In this document: positions 29,261 to 38,218 of the stretch, in pieces
Layout of the letters: the number at the start of each line of letters is the position of its first letter
Position numbering within the stretch: position 1 is the stretch's first letter
Source of the DNA: Pandoraea horticolens
GTDB taxonomy: Bacteria; Pseudomonadota; Gammaproteobacteria; Burkholderiales; Burkholderiaceae
Assembly: GCF_902459555.1 (NCBI RefSeq)
Contig: NZ_CABPSM010000002.1
Span: 545,963-609,962, forward strand
Direction: 5' to 3'
DNA length: 64,000 nt
Notes under the pieces: generated by a model
The model's database searches: none
Seen by the model: only the letters and a program-made list of their open reading frames with translations
What the model was told of the DNA's origin: nothing
Made by a program: the position numbers and the translations under genes

Positions 29261-30142
29261 TTACGCCACGGTATGGTTGGCGAGCATCTCCAGCGCGCGC
29301 ACCATGCCCGAGTGATCCCACGCGGCGCCACCGTTGGCGGCACAGGCGTTGAACAGCTCCTGGCACGTGGCCGTGTTCGGCAGCGAAACGCCGAGGGCCT
29401 TGGCGCTCTGGAGTGCCAAATTCAGATCCTTCTGATGCAGTGCGATGCGGAAGCCCGGCTCGAAGTTGCGCTTGACCATGCGCTCGCCATGCACTTCGAG
29501 AATACGCGACGATGCAAAGCCGCCCATCAGCGCTTCACGCACCTTGGCGGGATCGGCACCGGCCTTCGAGGCGAACAGCAGCGCTTCGCCCACGGCTTCA
29601 ATCGTCAGGGCGACCACGATCTGGTTGGCGACCTTGCAGGTCTGGCCGGCACCGCTCTCACCCACGAGCGTGATGTTCTTGCCCATCAATTCGAAGAACG
29701 GCTTCACGTCGTCGAACGCCGCTTGCGAACCGCCGACCATGATCGACAGCGAGGCAGCCTTTGCACCAACTTCGCCGCCCGAGACCGGTGCGTCGAGGTA
29801 TTCGGCGCCCAGCGCCTTGATCTTCTTGGCGTATTCCTTCGTCTCGATCGGCGAGATGGAACTCATGTCGACGACGATCTTGCCCGCCGAAAGGCCTTCG
29901 GCCAGACCCTCCTGACCGAACAGCACCGCACCCACGTCCGGGGTATCCGGCACCATCACAAAGACGATGTCGGCACGCTTGGCGACTTCCTTGGCCGACG
30001 TGCAGACCGTGGCCTGACCGTCGATCAGGTCTTGCGGGGGCGTGCGGCGCTCGTACAGGAACAGCTTGTGGCCGGCGTTTTGCAGATGCTTCGCCATCGG
30101 CGCGCCCATGATGCCCAGACCAATGAAACCGAGTTGTGCCAT
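29261..30142 (-). CDS. glxR: 2-hydroxy-3-oxopropionate (tartronate semialdehyde) reductase
   Basis: The enzyme reduces tartronate semialdehyde to D-glycerate with NAD(P)H. The 293-residue protein has the N-terminal Rossmann motif MAQLGFIGLGIMGAPMAKHL, the beta-hydroxyacid dehydrogenase segment DAPVSGGEVGAKAASLSIMVGG, and the catalytic Lys in GESGAGQTCKVANQI. A helical C-terminal domain completes it. ATG 30142 has AAGGAG seven bases upstream. It is the last gene of gcl-hyi-glxR, which turns two glyoxylates into glycerate. A glycerate kinase would be the next step but is not adjacent. Confidence 0.94.
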   Translation of the reverse strand: MAQLGFIGLGIMGAPMAKHLQNAGHKLFLYERRTPPQDLIDGQATVCTSAKEVAKRADIVFVMVPDTPDVGAVLFGQEGLAEGLSAGKIVVDMSSISPIETKEYAKKIKALGAEYLDAPVSGGEVGAKAASLSIMVGGSQAAFDDVKPFFELMGKNITLVGESGAGQTCKVANQIVVALTIEAVGEALLFASKAGADPAKVREALMGGFASSRILEVHGERMVKRNFEPGFRIALHQKDLNLALQSAKALGVSLPNTATCQELFNACAANGGAAWDHSGMVRALEMLANHTVA

Positions 30143-30231
30143 TTTGAGACTCCTTGTTGCCAAAGTTTGATGTGTGATTCGCTGACGCCCGGACGAGCGA
30201 GGCGATGGCGCGCAAGCGCGTCCCCCGTGCT

Positions 30232-30260
30232 CCGGCCGCATGCCCCCTGCATGCGGCCGG
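30232..30260. other. Perfect 12-bp hairpin between hyi and glxR
   Basis: The arms CCGGCCGCATGC (30232-30243) and GCATGCGGCCGG (30249-30260) pair perfectly around a five-base loop. It lies in the 245-base spacer between two cistrons of the glyoxylate operon. No T tract follows on either strand, so an mRNA stabilising or processing structure is more likely than a terminator. Confidence 0.75.
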
Positions 30261-30387
30261 CGGGGCCCTTCCTCGTCGAAACCCGGTCAGCCGGCGCGCC
30301 GCTTCGTCGTCATGCAGCTACGCCGTTGTGTCGTCTGCACGCCGCCAGGGGAGGCGCCGTGCGGGGTGAACGGGGGCGTTTCGAAAA

Positions 30388-31179
30388 TCAGGCGGCTTCG
30401 CGCAAACCCGCTGCCTTGAACCAGCCGAGACCATCGGTCGTGGTGGTGGCGGGTTTGTACTCGCAGCCGATCCAGCCGTTGTAGCCAACGCGATCGAGGA
30501 ACGCGAACAGGTAGGCGTAGTTGATCTCACCCGTGCCCGGCTCGTTGCGGCCCGGATTGTCTGCGAGTTGCACATGAGCGATGCGTGCCAGATTCGTCTC
30601 GATGGTTTTGGCGAGTTCGCCTTCCATGCGCTGCATGTGATAGATGTCGTACTGCAGGAACAGGTTGTCCGAGGCGACAGCGTCGAAGATCTCCAGCGCC
30701 TGTTTCGTGCGGTTCACGAAGAAGCCGGGAATGTCATACGTGTTGATCGGTTCAACCAGCAGGCGGATGCCTTCGGCCTTGAGTGCAGCGGCGGCGAAGC
30801 GAAGGTTTTCCACGAGCGTTTCCTGGGCAGCTTGCGTCGACAGGTCGGCGCCTTGCTTGCCCACGAGGCAGTTCAGTTGCTTCACGCCCAGCGCCTTGGC
30901 GTAGGTGATCGCTTCGCCCACACCCTCGCGGAACTCGGCGACGCGATCCGGGAAGATGGCGATGCCGCGCTCACCGGCTTCCCAGTTGCCGGCCGGCAGG
31001 TTGTGCAGCACGAGGTCAAGCTGATACTGGTTCAGCTTGTCGGCGATCTGGTCGCGGTGAAACGAATAGGGGAACAGAAACTCCACACCGCGAAAGCCCG
31101 CTGCGGCGGCCGCCTTGAAGCGGTCGAGGAACGGCACCTCGTTGAACAGCATGGTCAGGTTGGCGGCAAATTTCGGCAT
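30388..31179 (-). CDS. hyi: Hydroxypyruvate isomerase
   Basis: Hyi interconverts hydroxypyruvate and tartronate semialdehyde. The 263-residue TIM-barrel protein shows MPKFAANLTMLFNEVPFLDRF at the start, LNCLVGKQG, the metal-binding Glu segment LLVEPINTYDIPGFFVN, and the closing GWIGCEYKPATTTTDGLGW. All are typical of the Hyi/OtnI branch of the xylose-isomerase-like fold. ATG 31179 has GAGGAG nine bases upstream. It lies between gcl and glxR in the operon. Confidence 0.94.
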   Translation of the reverse strand: MPKFAANLTMLFNEVPFLDRFKAAAAAGFRGVEFLFPYSFHRDQIADKLNQYQLDLVLHNLPAGNWEAGERGIAIFPDRVAEFREGVGEAITYAKALGVKQLNCLVGKQGADLSTQAAQETLVENLRFAAAALKAEGIRLLVEPINTYDIPGFFVNRTKQALEIFDAVASDNLFLQYDIYHMQRMEGELAKTIETNLARIAHVQLADNPGRNEPGTGEINYAYLFAFLDRVGYNGWIGCEYKPATTTTDGLGWFKAAGLREAA

Positions 31180-31342
31180 TGCGCTGACTCCTCTCTCTTT
31201 TTTAGGGGGTGGTTTCGACGATTTCGATGCAAGGGTGTTGCCGGGTTGCGGGGCGCGCACTTTGGCCGTTCACGGGGTCTAGCCGAAAGCGGAGGGGACG
31301 CACGCGCCCCGCAATCCTGTTGCAGATCTGGCTGGCTTCGGC

Positions 31343-33109
31343 TTATGCCGTCACTGCGTTGTCTTCTTCCACGACGTCGATGATTTCTTCGAACTCATTG
31401 ACGTTGTCGATCTCGGTGCCCATCGCGATGTTGGTCACGCGCTCGAGAATCACTTCCACGATCACTGGCACGGAGAACTCGGCCATCAGCTTGCGAGCCT
31501 GAGCAAACGCGGGCTGGATGTCGTTCGGCTGGAACACGCGAATCGCCTTCACGCCGAGACCTTCGGCCACCTTCACGTGATCCACGCCATAACCGTTCAC
31601 TTCCGGCGAGTTCACGTTCTCGAACGCGAGCTGCACGCAGTAGTCCATGTCGAAGTTGCGCTGTGCCTGACGGATCAGGCCCAGGTACGAGTTGTTCACG
31701 ACCACGTGAATGTACGGCACCTTGAACTGCGCAGCCACGGCCAGTTCTTCGATCATGAACTGAAAGTCGTAGTCGCCCGAGATCGCCACCACGTCCGACG
31801 ACGGCGATGCCACCTTCGCGCCGATTGCCGCCGGCACTGTCCAGCCCAGCGGGCCTGCCTGACCGCAGTTGATCCAGTGACGCGGCTTGTTCACGTGCAG
31901 GAACTGTGCGGCTGCGATCTGCGACAGGCCGATGGTCGAGACGTAGCGCACGTCGCGGCCGAAGAACGCGTTCATTTCCTGATACACGCGCTGCGGCTTG
32001 ATCGGCACCTGATCGAAGTCCGTGCGGCGCAGCATGGTGCGCTTGCGCTTCTGGCAGTCGGCCACCCACTGCGAGCGGTCCGGCAGACGGCCGGCAGCTT
32101 TCAGTTCCCTGGCGACTTCCACGAACAACTTGAGGGCAGCCTTGGCGTCGGAGACGATGCCGTAATCCGGACCGAACACGCGCCCGATTTGCGTTGGCTC
32201 GATGTCGACATGCACGAACTTGCGGCCCTTGGTGAAGACATCGACGCTGCCGGTGTGGCGGTTGGCCCAGCGGTTGCCGATGCCCATCACGAAGTCGGAG
32301 GCCAGCATGGTCGCGTTGCCGAACCGGTGCGAGGTTTGCAGGCCGACCATGCCGGCCATGAGCGGATGGTCGTCGGCGATGGTGCCCCAGCCCATGAGCG
32401 TGGGCACGACCGGCACGTTCACCGTCTCGGCGAACTCGACGAGCAGATCGGCGGCGTCGGCATTGATCACGCCACCGCCCGAGACGAGCAACGGACGCTC
32501 CGATGCGACCAGCATCTGAATCGCCTTTTCGATCTGCGCACGCGAAGCCGCGGGCTTGTACACGGGCAGCGGCTCATACGTTTCCGGATCGAAGTCGATC
32601 TCGGCGACCTGCACGTCGAACGGCAGGTCGATGAGCACCGGACCCGGACGGCCCGAGCGCATCAGATGGAATGCCTGCTGGAACACGCGCGGCACGAGGG
32701 CGGGCTCGCGCACCGTCACGGCCCACTTGGTGACCGGCTTGGCGATCGACTCGATGTCGACGGCCTGGAAATCTTCCTTGTACAGGCGGGCGCGCGGCGC
32801 CTGACCGGTGATGCACAGGATGGGAATCGAATCGGCCCATGCGGAGTAGAGGCCCGTAATCATGTCGGTGCCCGCCGGGCCCGACGTGCCGATGCACACG
32901 CCGATGTTGCCGGCTTCAGCGCGCGTGTAGCCCTCGGCCATGTGCGACGCGCCCTCGACGTGGCGTGCGAGCACGTGCTCGACGCTGCCGGCCTTGCGCA
33001 TCGCCGAATAGAACGGGTTGATGGCGGCGCCGGGCACGCCGAATGCGGTCGTGATGCCTTCCTTCTCCAGCACTCGGACGGCGGCCTCTACGGCGGTCAT
33101 CTTGGCCAT
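31343..33109 (-). CDS. gcl: Glyoxylate carboligase (tartronate-semialdehyde synthase)
   Basis: Gcl is a thiamine-diphosphate and FAD enzyme that condenses two glyoxylates to tartronate semialdehyde and CO2. The 588-residue protein has the ThDP-enzyme N-domain ([19 protein letters not shown]) and the C-terminal ThDP motif [33 protein letters not shown]. Residue 51 is Val in [13 protein letters not shown], where most ThDP enzymes carry a catalytic Glu. That substitution is a known signature of true glyoxylate carboligase. The start has a GGAGGAG site. It is the first gene of the operon and is divergent from a LysR regulator. Confidence 0.97.
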   Translation of the reverse strand: MAKMTAVEAAVRVLEKEGITTAFGVPGAAINPFYSAMRKAGSVEHVLARHVEGASHMAEGYTRAEAGNIGVCIGTSGPAGTDMITGLYSAWADSIPILCITGQAPRARLYKEDFQAVDIESIAKPVTKWAVTVREPALVPRVFQQAFHLMRSGRPGPVLIDLPFDVQVAEIDFDPETYEPLPVYKPAASRAQIEKAIQMLVASERPLLVSGGGVINADAADLLVEFAETVNVPVVPTLMGWGTIADDHPLMAGMVGLQTSHRFGNATMLASDFVMGIGNRWANRHTGSVDVFTKGRKFVHVDIEPTQIGRVFGPDYGIVSDAKAALKLFVEVARELKAAGRLPDRSQWVADCQKRKRTMLRRTDFDQVPIKPQRVYQEMNAFFGRDVRYVSTIGLSQIAAAQFLHVNKPRHWINCGQAGPLGWTVPAAIGAKVASPSSDVVAISGDYDFQFMIEELAVAAQFKVPYIHVVVNNSYLGLIRQAQRNFDMDYCVQLAFENVNSPEVNGYGVDHVKVAEGLGVKAIRVFQPNDIQPAFAQARKLMAEFSVPVIVEVILERVTNIAMGTEIDNVNEFEEIIDVVEEDNAVTA

Positions 33110-33167
33110 GTGACTCCTCCAATGGGTAATGAGTAATGATGTTGGAGATCACTTTAAGCCGGTACGA

Positions 33168-33188
33168 TTTGTTTGATAAGATCACAAA
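33168..33188. promoter_or_regulatory. LysR-type binding site between gcl and lysR
   Basis: The inverted repeat TTTGT-N11-ACAAA fits the T-N11-A pattern of LysR-type regulators. It lies about 60 bases upstream of gcl and 43 bases upstream of the divergent lysR gene. Confidence 0.5.
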
Positions 33189-33230
33189 AGATCGTTTTTT
33201 TAAGAACAAAAAGTATTGAATGGAGGGGTG

Positions 33231-34142
33231 ATGGACCGTTACAAACAGATCGAAACCTTCGTGCAGGTGGCCGAAGCGGGCAGTCTGGCCGCCGCAGCGC
33301 TAAAGGAAGGCGTCTCGCCGGTGATGCTTGGGCGGCGTATCGATGCCCTCGAAAAGCGGCTCGGCATCAAGCTGATGTACCGGTCCACGCGCCGGCTGGC
33401 GCTCTCGGAAGAGGGCGGCGCTTTTCTTGAGCGCTGCAAGCAGTTGCTCGGCGACTGGGAGATGGCGGAGAACGAGATCAGCGCGGGACGTCACGCCGTC
33501 TCGGGGCATTTGATTGTGTCGGCGCCTGCGGCGTTCGGCCGCAAGCATGTGGCCCCGCACGCGCCGGCGTTTCTGCGTCAGCATCCAGAGGTGCAGATTT
33601 CATTCAATCTGACCGATCGGGTGGTCGACATCGTGCGCGAGGGGTACGACATGGGCATTCGCATCGGCGGCGCTGTCGACCCGAATTTCGTGGCTGTGAA
33701 ACTCGCTCAGAACCGGCGCGTGGTGTGCGGCACGCCGGCATATTTCGCGCGGCATGGCCGCCCGAAGACGCTGGAAGACCTGGCCAAGCACAATTGCCTC
33801 GCGTTCAATCTGCAAGGCGGCCAGCAACGCGGCTGGTACTTCAAGCGGCAGGGCAAGCTCGTGACGATTCGCGTTGCGGGCAATCTGGACTGCAACGACG
33901 GCGAGTTGCTGCACCGTTGGGCGTTGGAAGGGCTGGGGCTGGGCTGGCGCTCGACGTGGGAAATCCAGCGCGAACTGCTCTCGGGAGAGCTGGAGACCGT
34001 GCTCGACGAGTACGCGCTGCCCGACTACGACATTCTCGCCGTGTACCCGCAGCAGCGCTTCCAGCCCGCACGGGTGCGTCTTTTCATTGAGCAGTTGCGG
34101 CAGATCTACGCTCGTCCAAACTACTGGCTGGAGAATGCCTGA
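33231..34142 (+). CDS. LysR-family regulator divergent from gcl
   Basis: The 303-residue protein has the LysR winged helix (MDRYKQIETFVQVAEAGSLAAAALKEGVSPVMLGRRIDALEKRLG) in its first 60 residues. A substrate-binding domain follows with VSAPAAFGRKHVAPHAPAFL and GYDMGIRIGGAVDPNFVAVKLAQNRRVVCGTPAYF, the CrgA/AaeR-like branch. ATG 33231 is favoured, with GGAGG four bases upstream. An in-frame TTG at 33216 is possible. The divergent arrangement and the TTTGT-N11-ACAAA site suggest that it controls the glyoxylate operon; its effector is unknown. Confidence 0.9.
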   Translation: MDRYKQIETFVQVAEAGSLAAAALKEGVSPVMLGRRIDALEKRLGIKLMYRSTRRLALSEEGGAFLERCKQLLGDWEMAENEISAGRHAVSGHLIVSAPAAFGRKHVAPHAPAFLRQHPEVQISFNLTDRVVDIVREGYDMGIRIGGAVDPNFVAVKLAQNRRVVCGTPAYFARHGRPKTLEDLAKHNCLAFNLQGGQQRGWYFKRQGKLVTIRVAGNLDCNDGELLHRWALEGLGLGWRSTWEIQRELLSGELETVLDEYALPDYDILAVYPQQRFQPARVRLFIEQLRQIYARPNYWLENA

Positions 34143-34209
34143 GCCAGGGCCGGCGGTACCCGGGGGCGGGCGCCGGGACGCAAATCGGACGGCACCGATA
34201 GGGCGGGAG

Positions 34210-34238
34210 TTGATGATCGACATGAATTCCGCTAGAAT
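34210..34238 (+). promoter_or_regulatory. Promoter of rpsF-priB-rpsR-rplI
   Basis: -35 TTGATG (34210-34215) and -10 TAGAAT (34233-34238) are 17 bases apart. The -10 runs into AGAATCGCGGGTTCT, nearly identical to the sequence at the typA promoter. Confidence 0.7.
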
Positions 34239-34305
34239 CGCGGGTTCTGCAACCTTGCTGCACTGGTTCTGACGCCCAGGCGGCTTTGTCCATAAGGAGC
34301 TCTAT

Positions 34306-34683
34306 ATGCGTCATTATGAAATCGTATTTATCGTTCACCCCGATCAGAGCGAGCAAGTGCCTGCGATGATCGAGCGCTACAAGGGCATGGTGACGGCCAA
34401 GGCTGGTCAGATCCATCGCGTCGAAGACTGGGGCCGCCGTCAACTGGCCTACATGATCGAAAAGCTGGCTAAGGCTCACTACGTCTGCATGAACATCGAG
34501 TGCGACCAGGAAACCCTGGACGAGCTGGAGCACGCATTCAAGTTCAACGACGCCGTTCTGCGCCACCTCGTGGTTCGCATGAAGAAGGCCGAGACCACGC
34601 CGTCGCCGATGATGAAGGAAGTGGCCCGCGAAGAAGCCAAGAAGGCTGCCGCCGTGCCCGCGACCGAAGCTGTTGCTTCGTAA
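34306..34683 (+). CDS. rpsF: 30S ribosomal protein S6
   Basis: S6 binds the central domain of 16S rRNA with S18. The 125-residue protein begins [25 protein letters not shown] and contains [24 protein letters not shown] and [12 protein letters not shown], all family signatures. The C-terminal tail is Ala/Glu-rich. TAAGGAG precedes the ATG. It is the first gene of the rpsF-priB-rpsR-rplI operon, where S6 and S18 genes are conserved neighbours. Confidence 0.98.
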   Translation: MRHYEIVFIVHPDQSEQVPAMIERYKGMVTAKAGQIHRVEDWGRRQLAYMIEKLAKAHYVCMNIECDQETLDELEHAFKFNDAVLRHLVVRMKKAETTPSPMMKEVAREEAKKAAAVPATEAVAS

Positions 34684-34729
34684 TTAGCGCACCGGAACGC
34701 ATCAGGGTGCCAACGGACACATCGACCGC

Positions 34730-35032
34730 GTGAATCGTTTACGGCTAGAGGCCAGCATCGTCGAAATCGGCACGCTGCGCTATACCCCAGCCGGACTTCC
34801 CGTGATCGATGTCACGCTGGCCCATGCGGGAACTGTTGAAGAGGCGGGCGTCGCTCGTCAGGTCGAGTTCTCGATGCCAGCCGTTGCGATCGGTCCCCTC
34901 AGTGCCAAAGTCATGGCGTTGGGACTCGAGAAACCGGCCCAGTGGGCAGGTTTCCTGGCAAAGAAGCATCGCAATAGCCGCACCCTGGTGTTTCACATCA
35001 CAGCATTGCAAGAATTTGAAAAGGATTGTTGA
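34730..35032 (+). CDS. priB: Primosomal replication protein PriB
   Basis: PriB is a dimeric single-stranded DNA-binding OB-fold protein that works with PriA in replication restart. The 100-residue product starts at GTG 34730 with [21 protein letters not shown]. It contains [24 protein letters not shown] and ends in [18 protein letters not shown], matching the betaproteobacterial family. It sits between rpsF and rpsR, as in most beta- and gammaproteobacteria, and rpsR starts two bases after its stop codon. Confidence 0.95.
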   Translation: MNRLRLEASIVEIGTLRYTPAGLPVIDVTLAHAGTVEEAGVARQVEFSMPAVAIGPLSAKVMALGLEKPAQWAGFLAKKHRNSRTLVFHITALQEFEKDC

Positions 35033-35034
35033 AC

Positions 35035-35316
35035 ATGCCGCGTCCTAACGGTAAAAACAAGAAGTTTGATCGTCGCCGTCAACAGCAAAACCCGCTGTTC
35101 AAGCGCAAGAAGTTCTGCCGCTTCACCGTCGCTGGTGTCGAGCAGATCGATTACAAGGATGTCGAAACGCTGAAGGACTTCATCGGCGACAACGGCAAGA
35201 TCACCCCGGCTCGCCTGACGGGCACCAAGGCGCACTACCAGCGCCAACTCGATACGGCCATCAAGCGCGCGCGTTTCCTGGCGCTGCTGCCGTACACCGA
35301 TCTGCACGGTGCTTAA
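35035..35316 (+). CDS. rpsR: 30S ribosomal protein S18
   Basis: S18 pairs with S6 in the 30S platform. The 93-residue basic protein contains [42 protein letters not shown] and [17 protein letters not shown], which are diagnostic. ATG 35035 gives [10 protein letters not shown]; it follows AAAGGA and lies two bases after the priB stop, so translation is probably coupled. Confidence 0.98.
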   Translation: MPRPNGKNKKFDRRRQQQNPLFKRKKFCRFTVAGVEQIDYKDVETLKDFIGDNGKITPARLTGTKAHYQRQLDTAIKRARFLALLPYTDLHGA

Positions 35317-35343
35317 TCGCCAGTCGACGAAGGAGAATAGATA

Positions 35344-35796
35344 ATGCAAGTGATTCTGCTGGAAAAGGTCGTCAACCTGGGTAACCTGGGCGACATCGTG
35401 AAGGTCAAGGATGGTTTCGCACGTAACTTCCTGATCCCGACCAAGAAGGCTCGCCGCGCCACCAAGGACGCGATCGCCGAATTCGAAGTTCGCCGTGCCG
35501 AACTGGAAAAGGCTGCCGCCGAGAAGCTGGCTGCTGCACAAGCCGAAGGCGAAAAGCTGAGCGGTCTGACCGTGCAAATCTCGCAGAAGGCCGGTGTTGA
35601 CGGCCGTCTGTTCGGTTCGGTCACCAACTTCGACATCGCCGAAGCCCTGGGCACCCAAGGTTTCAAGGTCGAGAAGATGCAAGTGCGTATGCCGAATGGC
35701 CCGCTCAAGACCGTGGGTGACTTCCCGGTCCAAGTGGCGCTGCACACTGACGTCATCATCGACGTGAACGTGTCGGTGCTGGGCGAGCACGCCTAA
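35344..35796 (+). CDS. rplI: 50S ribosomal protein L9
   Basis: L9 binds 23S rRNA at the base of the L1 stalk. The 150-residue protein has the N-terminal motif [32 protein letters not shown], a long connecting helix rich in Ala/Glu/Lys, and a C-terminal domain ending [22 protein letters not shown] precedes the start. A strong intrinsic terminator follows at 35833-35864. Confidence 0.98.
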   Translation: MQVILLEKVVNLGNLGDIVKVKDGFARNFLIPTKKARRATKDAIAEFEVRRAELEKAAAEKLAAAQAEGEKLSGLTVQISQKAGVDGRLFGSVTNFDIAEALGTQGFKVEKMQVRMPNGPLKTVGDFPVQVALHTDVIIDVNVSVLGEHA

Positions 35797-35832
35797 GTCG
35801 TATCCGCGTCAGCTTCCCGACGCGAATAAAAG

Positions 35833-35864
35833 ACGGAAGCCGGTCCGCCGGCTTCCGTTTTTTT
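35833..35864 (+). terminator. Intrinsic terminator after rplI
   Basis: An 11-bp perfect stem (ACGGAAGCCGG/CCGGCTTCCGT, TCCG loop) is followed by seven T. The remaining spacer up to dnaB (35865-36083) holds no recognisable gene or RNA. Confidence 0.92.
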
Positions 35865-36083
35865 ATGCCTGTCTGTTCTGTTTTGCGGGTTGCCGGGATT
35901 ATCCGGCTGCCGGTCATGCGCTGATCTACGCCGACCGCCTTCCGGTTGCGCTCCCTTCCACGTTCGTCACGTTCGATAGCTCCACCTTATGCTGCCTCCA
36001 GGGAAACTGCTGAACAAACCGCGCTCGGAAAAATCGTCGCGCAAGCGGGATTTTGCCGGGGGGGACCGCGATCGCGGGGACGG

Positions 36084-36089
36084 TATAAT
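36084..36089 (+). promoter_or_regulatory. Perfect -10 box immediately before dnaB
   Basis: TATAAT ends seven bases before ATG 36097, so transcription would start on or very near the initiation codon and give a leaderless or nearly leaderless mRNA. The best -35 candidate (TTGCCG at 36053) is too far away at 25 bases, so the element is uncertain. Confidence 0.4.
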
Positions 36090-36096
36090 GCCCGGC

Positions 36097-37464
36097 ATGA
36101 ATGCGCCCGATCCCCAGCTCGATTCACTTAAAGTGCCGCCGCACTCTATCGAGGCGGAGCAATCCGTGCTCGGTGGGTTGCTGCTCGATAACAGCGCGTG
36201 GGATCGTATCGGCGACTTTCTGGCCGACTCGGATTTCTACCGCTACGATCACCGGATCATCTATCAGCATATCGGCCGCCTGATCGCCGGCGACCGTCCT
36301 GCCGACGTTATCACCGTTTTCGAATCGCTCACCTCTGCCGGTAAAGGCGAGGACGTGGGCGGGCTCGCATATCTGAACGCGCTGGCGCAGAACACCCCGA
36401 GTGCGGCGAACATTCGTCGTTACGCAGAGATCGTGCGTGACCGGGCGGTGCTGCGCAAGCTTGTCACGGTGGCCGACGAGATCGCGTCCGACGCATTCAA
36501 TCCGCAAGGCAAGGAAGTGCGCCAGATGCTCGACGAGGCGGAGGCGAAGGTTTTTGCCATCGCCGAAGAGGGCTCGCGCAGCACGAGCGGTTTCCTTGAG
36601 TTGCAGCCGCTGCTCACGCAAGTGGTCGAGCGCATCGACGAGCTGTATCACCGCGAAGGCGGCAGCGACATCACCGGGATTCCCACGGGGTTCGTCGATC
36701 TGGATCGCATGACCTCGGGCTTCAATGGCGGCGATCTGATTATCGTGGCCGGCCGTCCGTCGATGGGTAAAACGACCTTCTCGATGAACATCGGCGAGCA
36801 TATTGCCGTGGAAGAAGGGCTACCCGTCGCTGTGTTCTCGATGGAAATGCCGGGTACGCAGTTGGCCATGCGTATGCTGGGTTCGGTCGGGCGTCTCGAT
36901 CAGCATCGGTTGCGTACCGGTAAGCTGGTCGACGAAGACTGGCCGAAGCTCACGCACGCGATGCAGAAAATGAACGAGACGCAGTTATTCGTCGACGAGA
37001 CGCCTGCGCTCAACCCGATGGAACTGCGCGCGCGCGCGCGCCGTCTGGCGCGTCAGTGCGGCAAGCTCGGCCTGATCATCATCGATTACCTTCAGTTGAT
37101 GAGCGGCTCGGGCGGCGGCGAAAACCGCGCGACCGAAATTTCCGAAATCTCGCGTTCGCTCAAGGGCCTTGCCAAAGAATTGAATGTGCCGGTGATTGCA
37201 CTCTCGCAGCTCAACCGTAGTCTCGAACAACGCCCGAACAAGCGGCCGGTCATGTCGGATTTGCGTGAATCGGGCGCTATCGAACAGGATGCCGACATCA
37301 TTCTGTTCATCTACCGCGACGAAGTGTATAACCCTGATACGCCTGACAAGGGCACCGCCGAGATCATTATCGCGAAGCAGCGTAACGGTCCTATCGGCCA
37401 CGTGCGTCTGGCGTTTATCGGCGCCTACACCAAGTTCGACAATCTGGCGGGTCCCCAGTACTGA
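36097..37464 (+). CDS. dnaB: Replicative DNA helicase DnaB
   Basis: DnaB is the hexameric 5'-3' helicase of the replication fork. The 455-residue protein has the N-terminal primase-interacting domain (LKVPPHSIEAEQSVLGGLLLDN) and a linker. The RecA-like C-domain has Walker A GRPSMGKTTF, IIIDYLQLMSG, SRSLKGLAKELNVPVIALSQLNRSLEQRPNKRPVMSDLRESG, and DADIILFIYRDEVYN. There is no intein. ATG 36097 (MNAPDPQ) is chosen; ATG 36088 adds three residues. The frame is open further upstream, but without similarity. Confidence 0.97.
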   Translation: MNAPDPQLDSLKVPPHSIEAEQSVLGGLLLDNSAWDRIGDFLADSDFYRYDHRIIYQHIGRLIAGDRPADVITVFESLTSAGKGEDVGGLAYLNALAQNTPSAANIRRYAEIVRDRAVLRKLVTVADEIASDAFNPQGKEVRQMLDEAEAKVFAIAEEGSRSTSGFLELQPLLTQVVERIDELYHREGGSDITGIPTGFVDLDRMTSGFNGGDLIIVAGRPSMGKTTFSMNIGEHIAVEEGLPVAVFSMEMPGTQLAMRMLGSVGRLDQHRLRTGKLVDEDWPKLTHAMQKMNETQLFVDETPALNPMELRARARRLARQCGKLGLIIIDYLQLMSGSGGGENRATEISEISRSLKGLAKELNVPVIALSQLNRSLEQRPNKRPVMSDLRESGAIEQDADIILFIYRDEVYNPDTPDKGTAEIIIAKQRNGPIGHVRLAFIGAYTKFDNLAGPQY

Positions 37465-37499
37465 CGCATTGATTTCCGCCCATTAGTGCGGGCGTGCGG

Positions 37500-37526
37500 T
37501 GACGCGCGCCAGCAACGAGGTAGAAT
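37500..37526 (+). promoter_or_regulatory. Possible promoter of the DUF47-pit pair
   Basis: -10 TAGAAT (37521-37526) has a weak -35 TGACGC (37500-37505) at a 15-base spacing. It lies 52 bases before the DUF47 gene. Confidence 0.35.
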
Positions 37527-37578
37527 GTGACGTTTTTGTGTCGACCCGTTCCTCATCAATACCCGGAGTTTTCCAATA

Positions 37579-38205
37579 ATGTTCGGTCGCTTCATGCCCA
37601 CCGAGGGCAAGTTCTTTGAGCTGTTCAACCAGCATGCAGCGTGCATGGTTGCCGGCAGTCGCGAGCTGTCCGCCATGCTCAACGATCTGCCCAATGCCGA
37701 GGCACGTACCGTTGCTGTGCAGAACAATGAAAAGAAAGCGGATCGCATCACGCACGAGACCATCGATCTGATGCACAAGACGTTCATCACGCCTTTCGAC
37801 CGCGATGAGATCCATAAGTTGATCAGCACGATGGACGACATCCTGGATCTGATGGAAGACGTGGCGACGGCCGTGTGGATGTACGACGTCAAGAGTGTGC
37901 CGAGCGAAGCCCGTACGCTGGGCGAGATCTGTGTGAAATGCTGCGAGCGTGTGCAAAGCACCGTGGCGCTGCTCAACGATATGGACCGTGCCCGCGAGAT
38001 TCTGAAGCTCTGCGAAGAAATCGACGGTCTTGAATCGGAGGCTGATCGCCTGCTGCGCGCGTCGCTGTCGAAGTTGTTCCGCGAAGAATCCGACGTGAAA
38101 GAGCTGATCAAGCAGAAAGCGGTGTCTGAATTGCTCGAATCGGTGACCGATAAGTGCGAGGACGTTGCCAACATCATCGAAGGCATTGTGCTGGAAAACG
38201 CCTGA
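37579..38205 (+). CDS. DUF47/PhoU-like Pit accessory protein
   Basis: This 208-residue all-helical protein belongs to the DUF47 (YkaA, TIGR00153-like) family related to PhoU. It contains FFELFNQHAACMVAGSRELSAML and the acidic, potentially metal-binding helices NEKKADRITHETIDLMHKTFITPFDRDEIHKLISTMDDILDLMED. The gene is followed 13 bases later by pit, the near-universal partner of DUF47. Such pairs are thought to regulate low-affinity phosphate uptake. The mechanism is not known in detail. Confidence 0.93.
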   Translation: MFGRFMPTEGKFFELFNQHAACMVAGSRELSAMLNDLPNAEARTVAVQNNEKKADRITHETIDLMHKTFITPFDRDEIHKLISTMDDILDLMEDVATAVWMYDVKSVPSEARTLGEICVKCCERVQSTVALLNDMDRAREILKLCEEIDGLESEADRLLRASLSKLFREESDVKELIKQKAVSELLESVTDKCEDVANIIEGIVLENA

Positions 38206-38218
38206 GCGGAGACTTTCG

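Noticed and set aside
29273..30484. A 403-codon plus-strand frame over glxR
   Set aside because: It is the complement of glxR, whose Rossmann and catalytic motifs and ribosome binding site are unambiguous.
33216..33230. TTG start extending the LysR protein by five residues
   Set aside because: The GGAGG site lies within this stretch, so initiation at ATG 33231 is more sensible.
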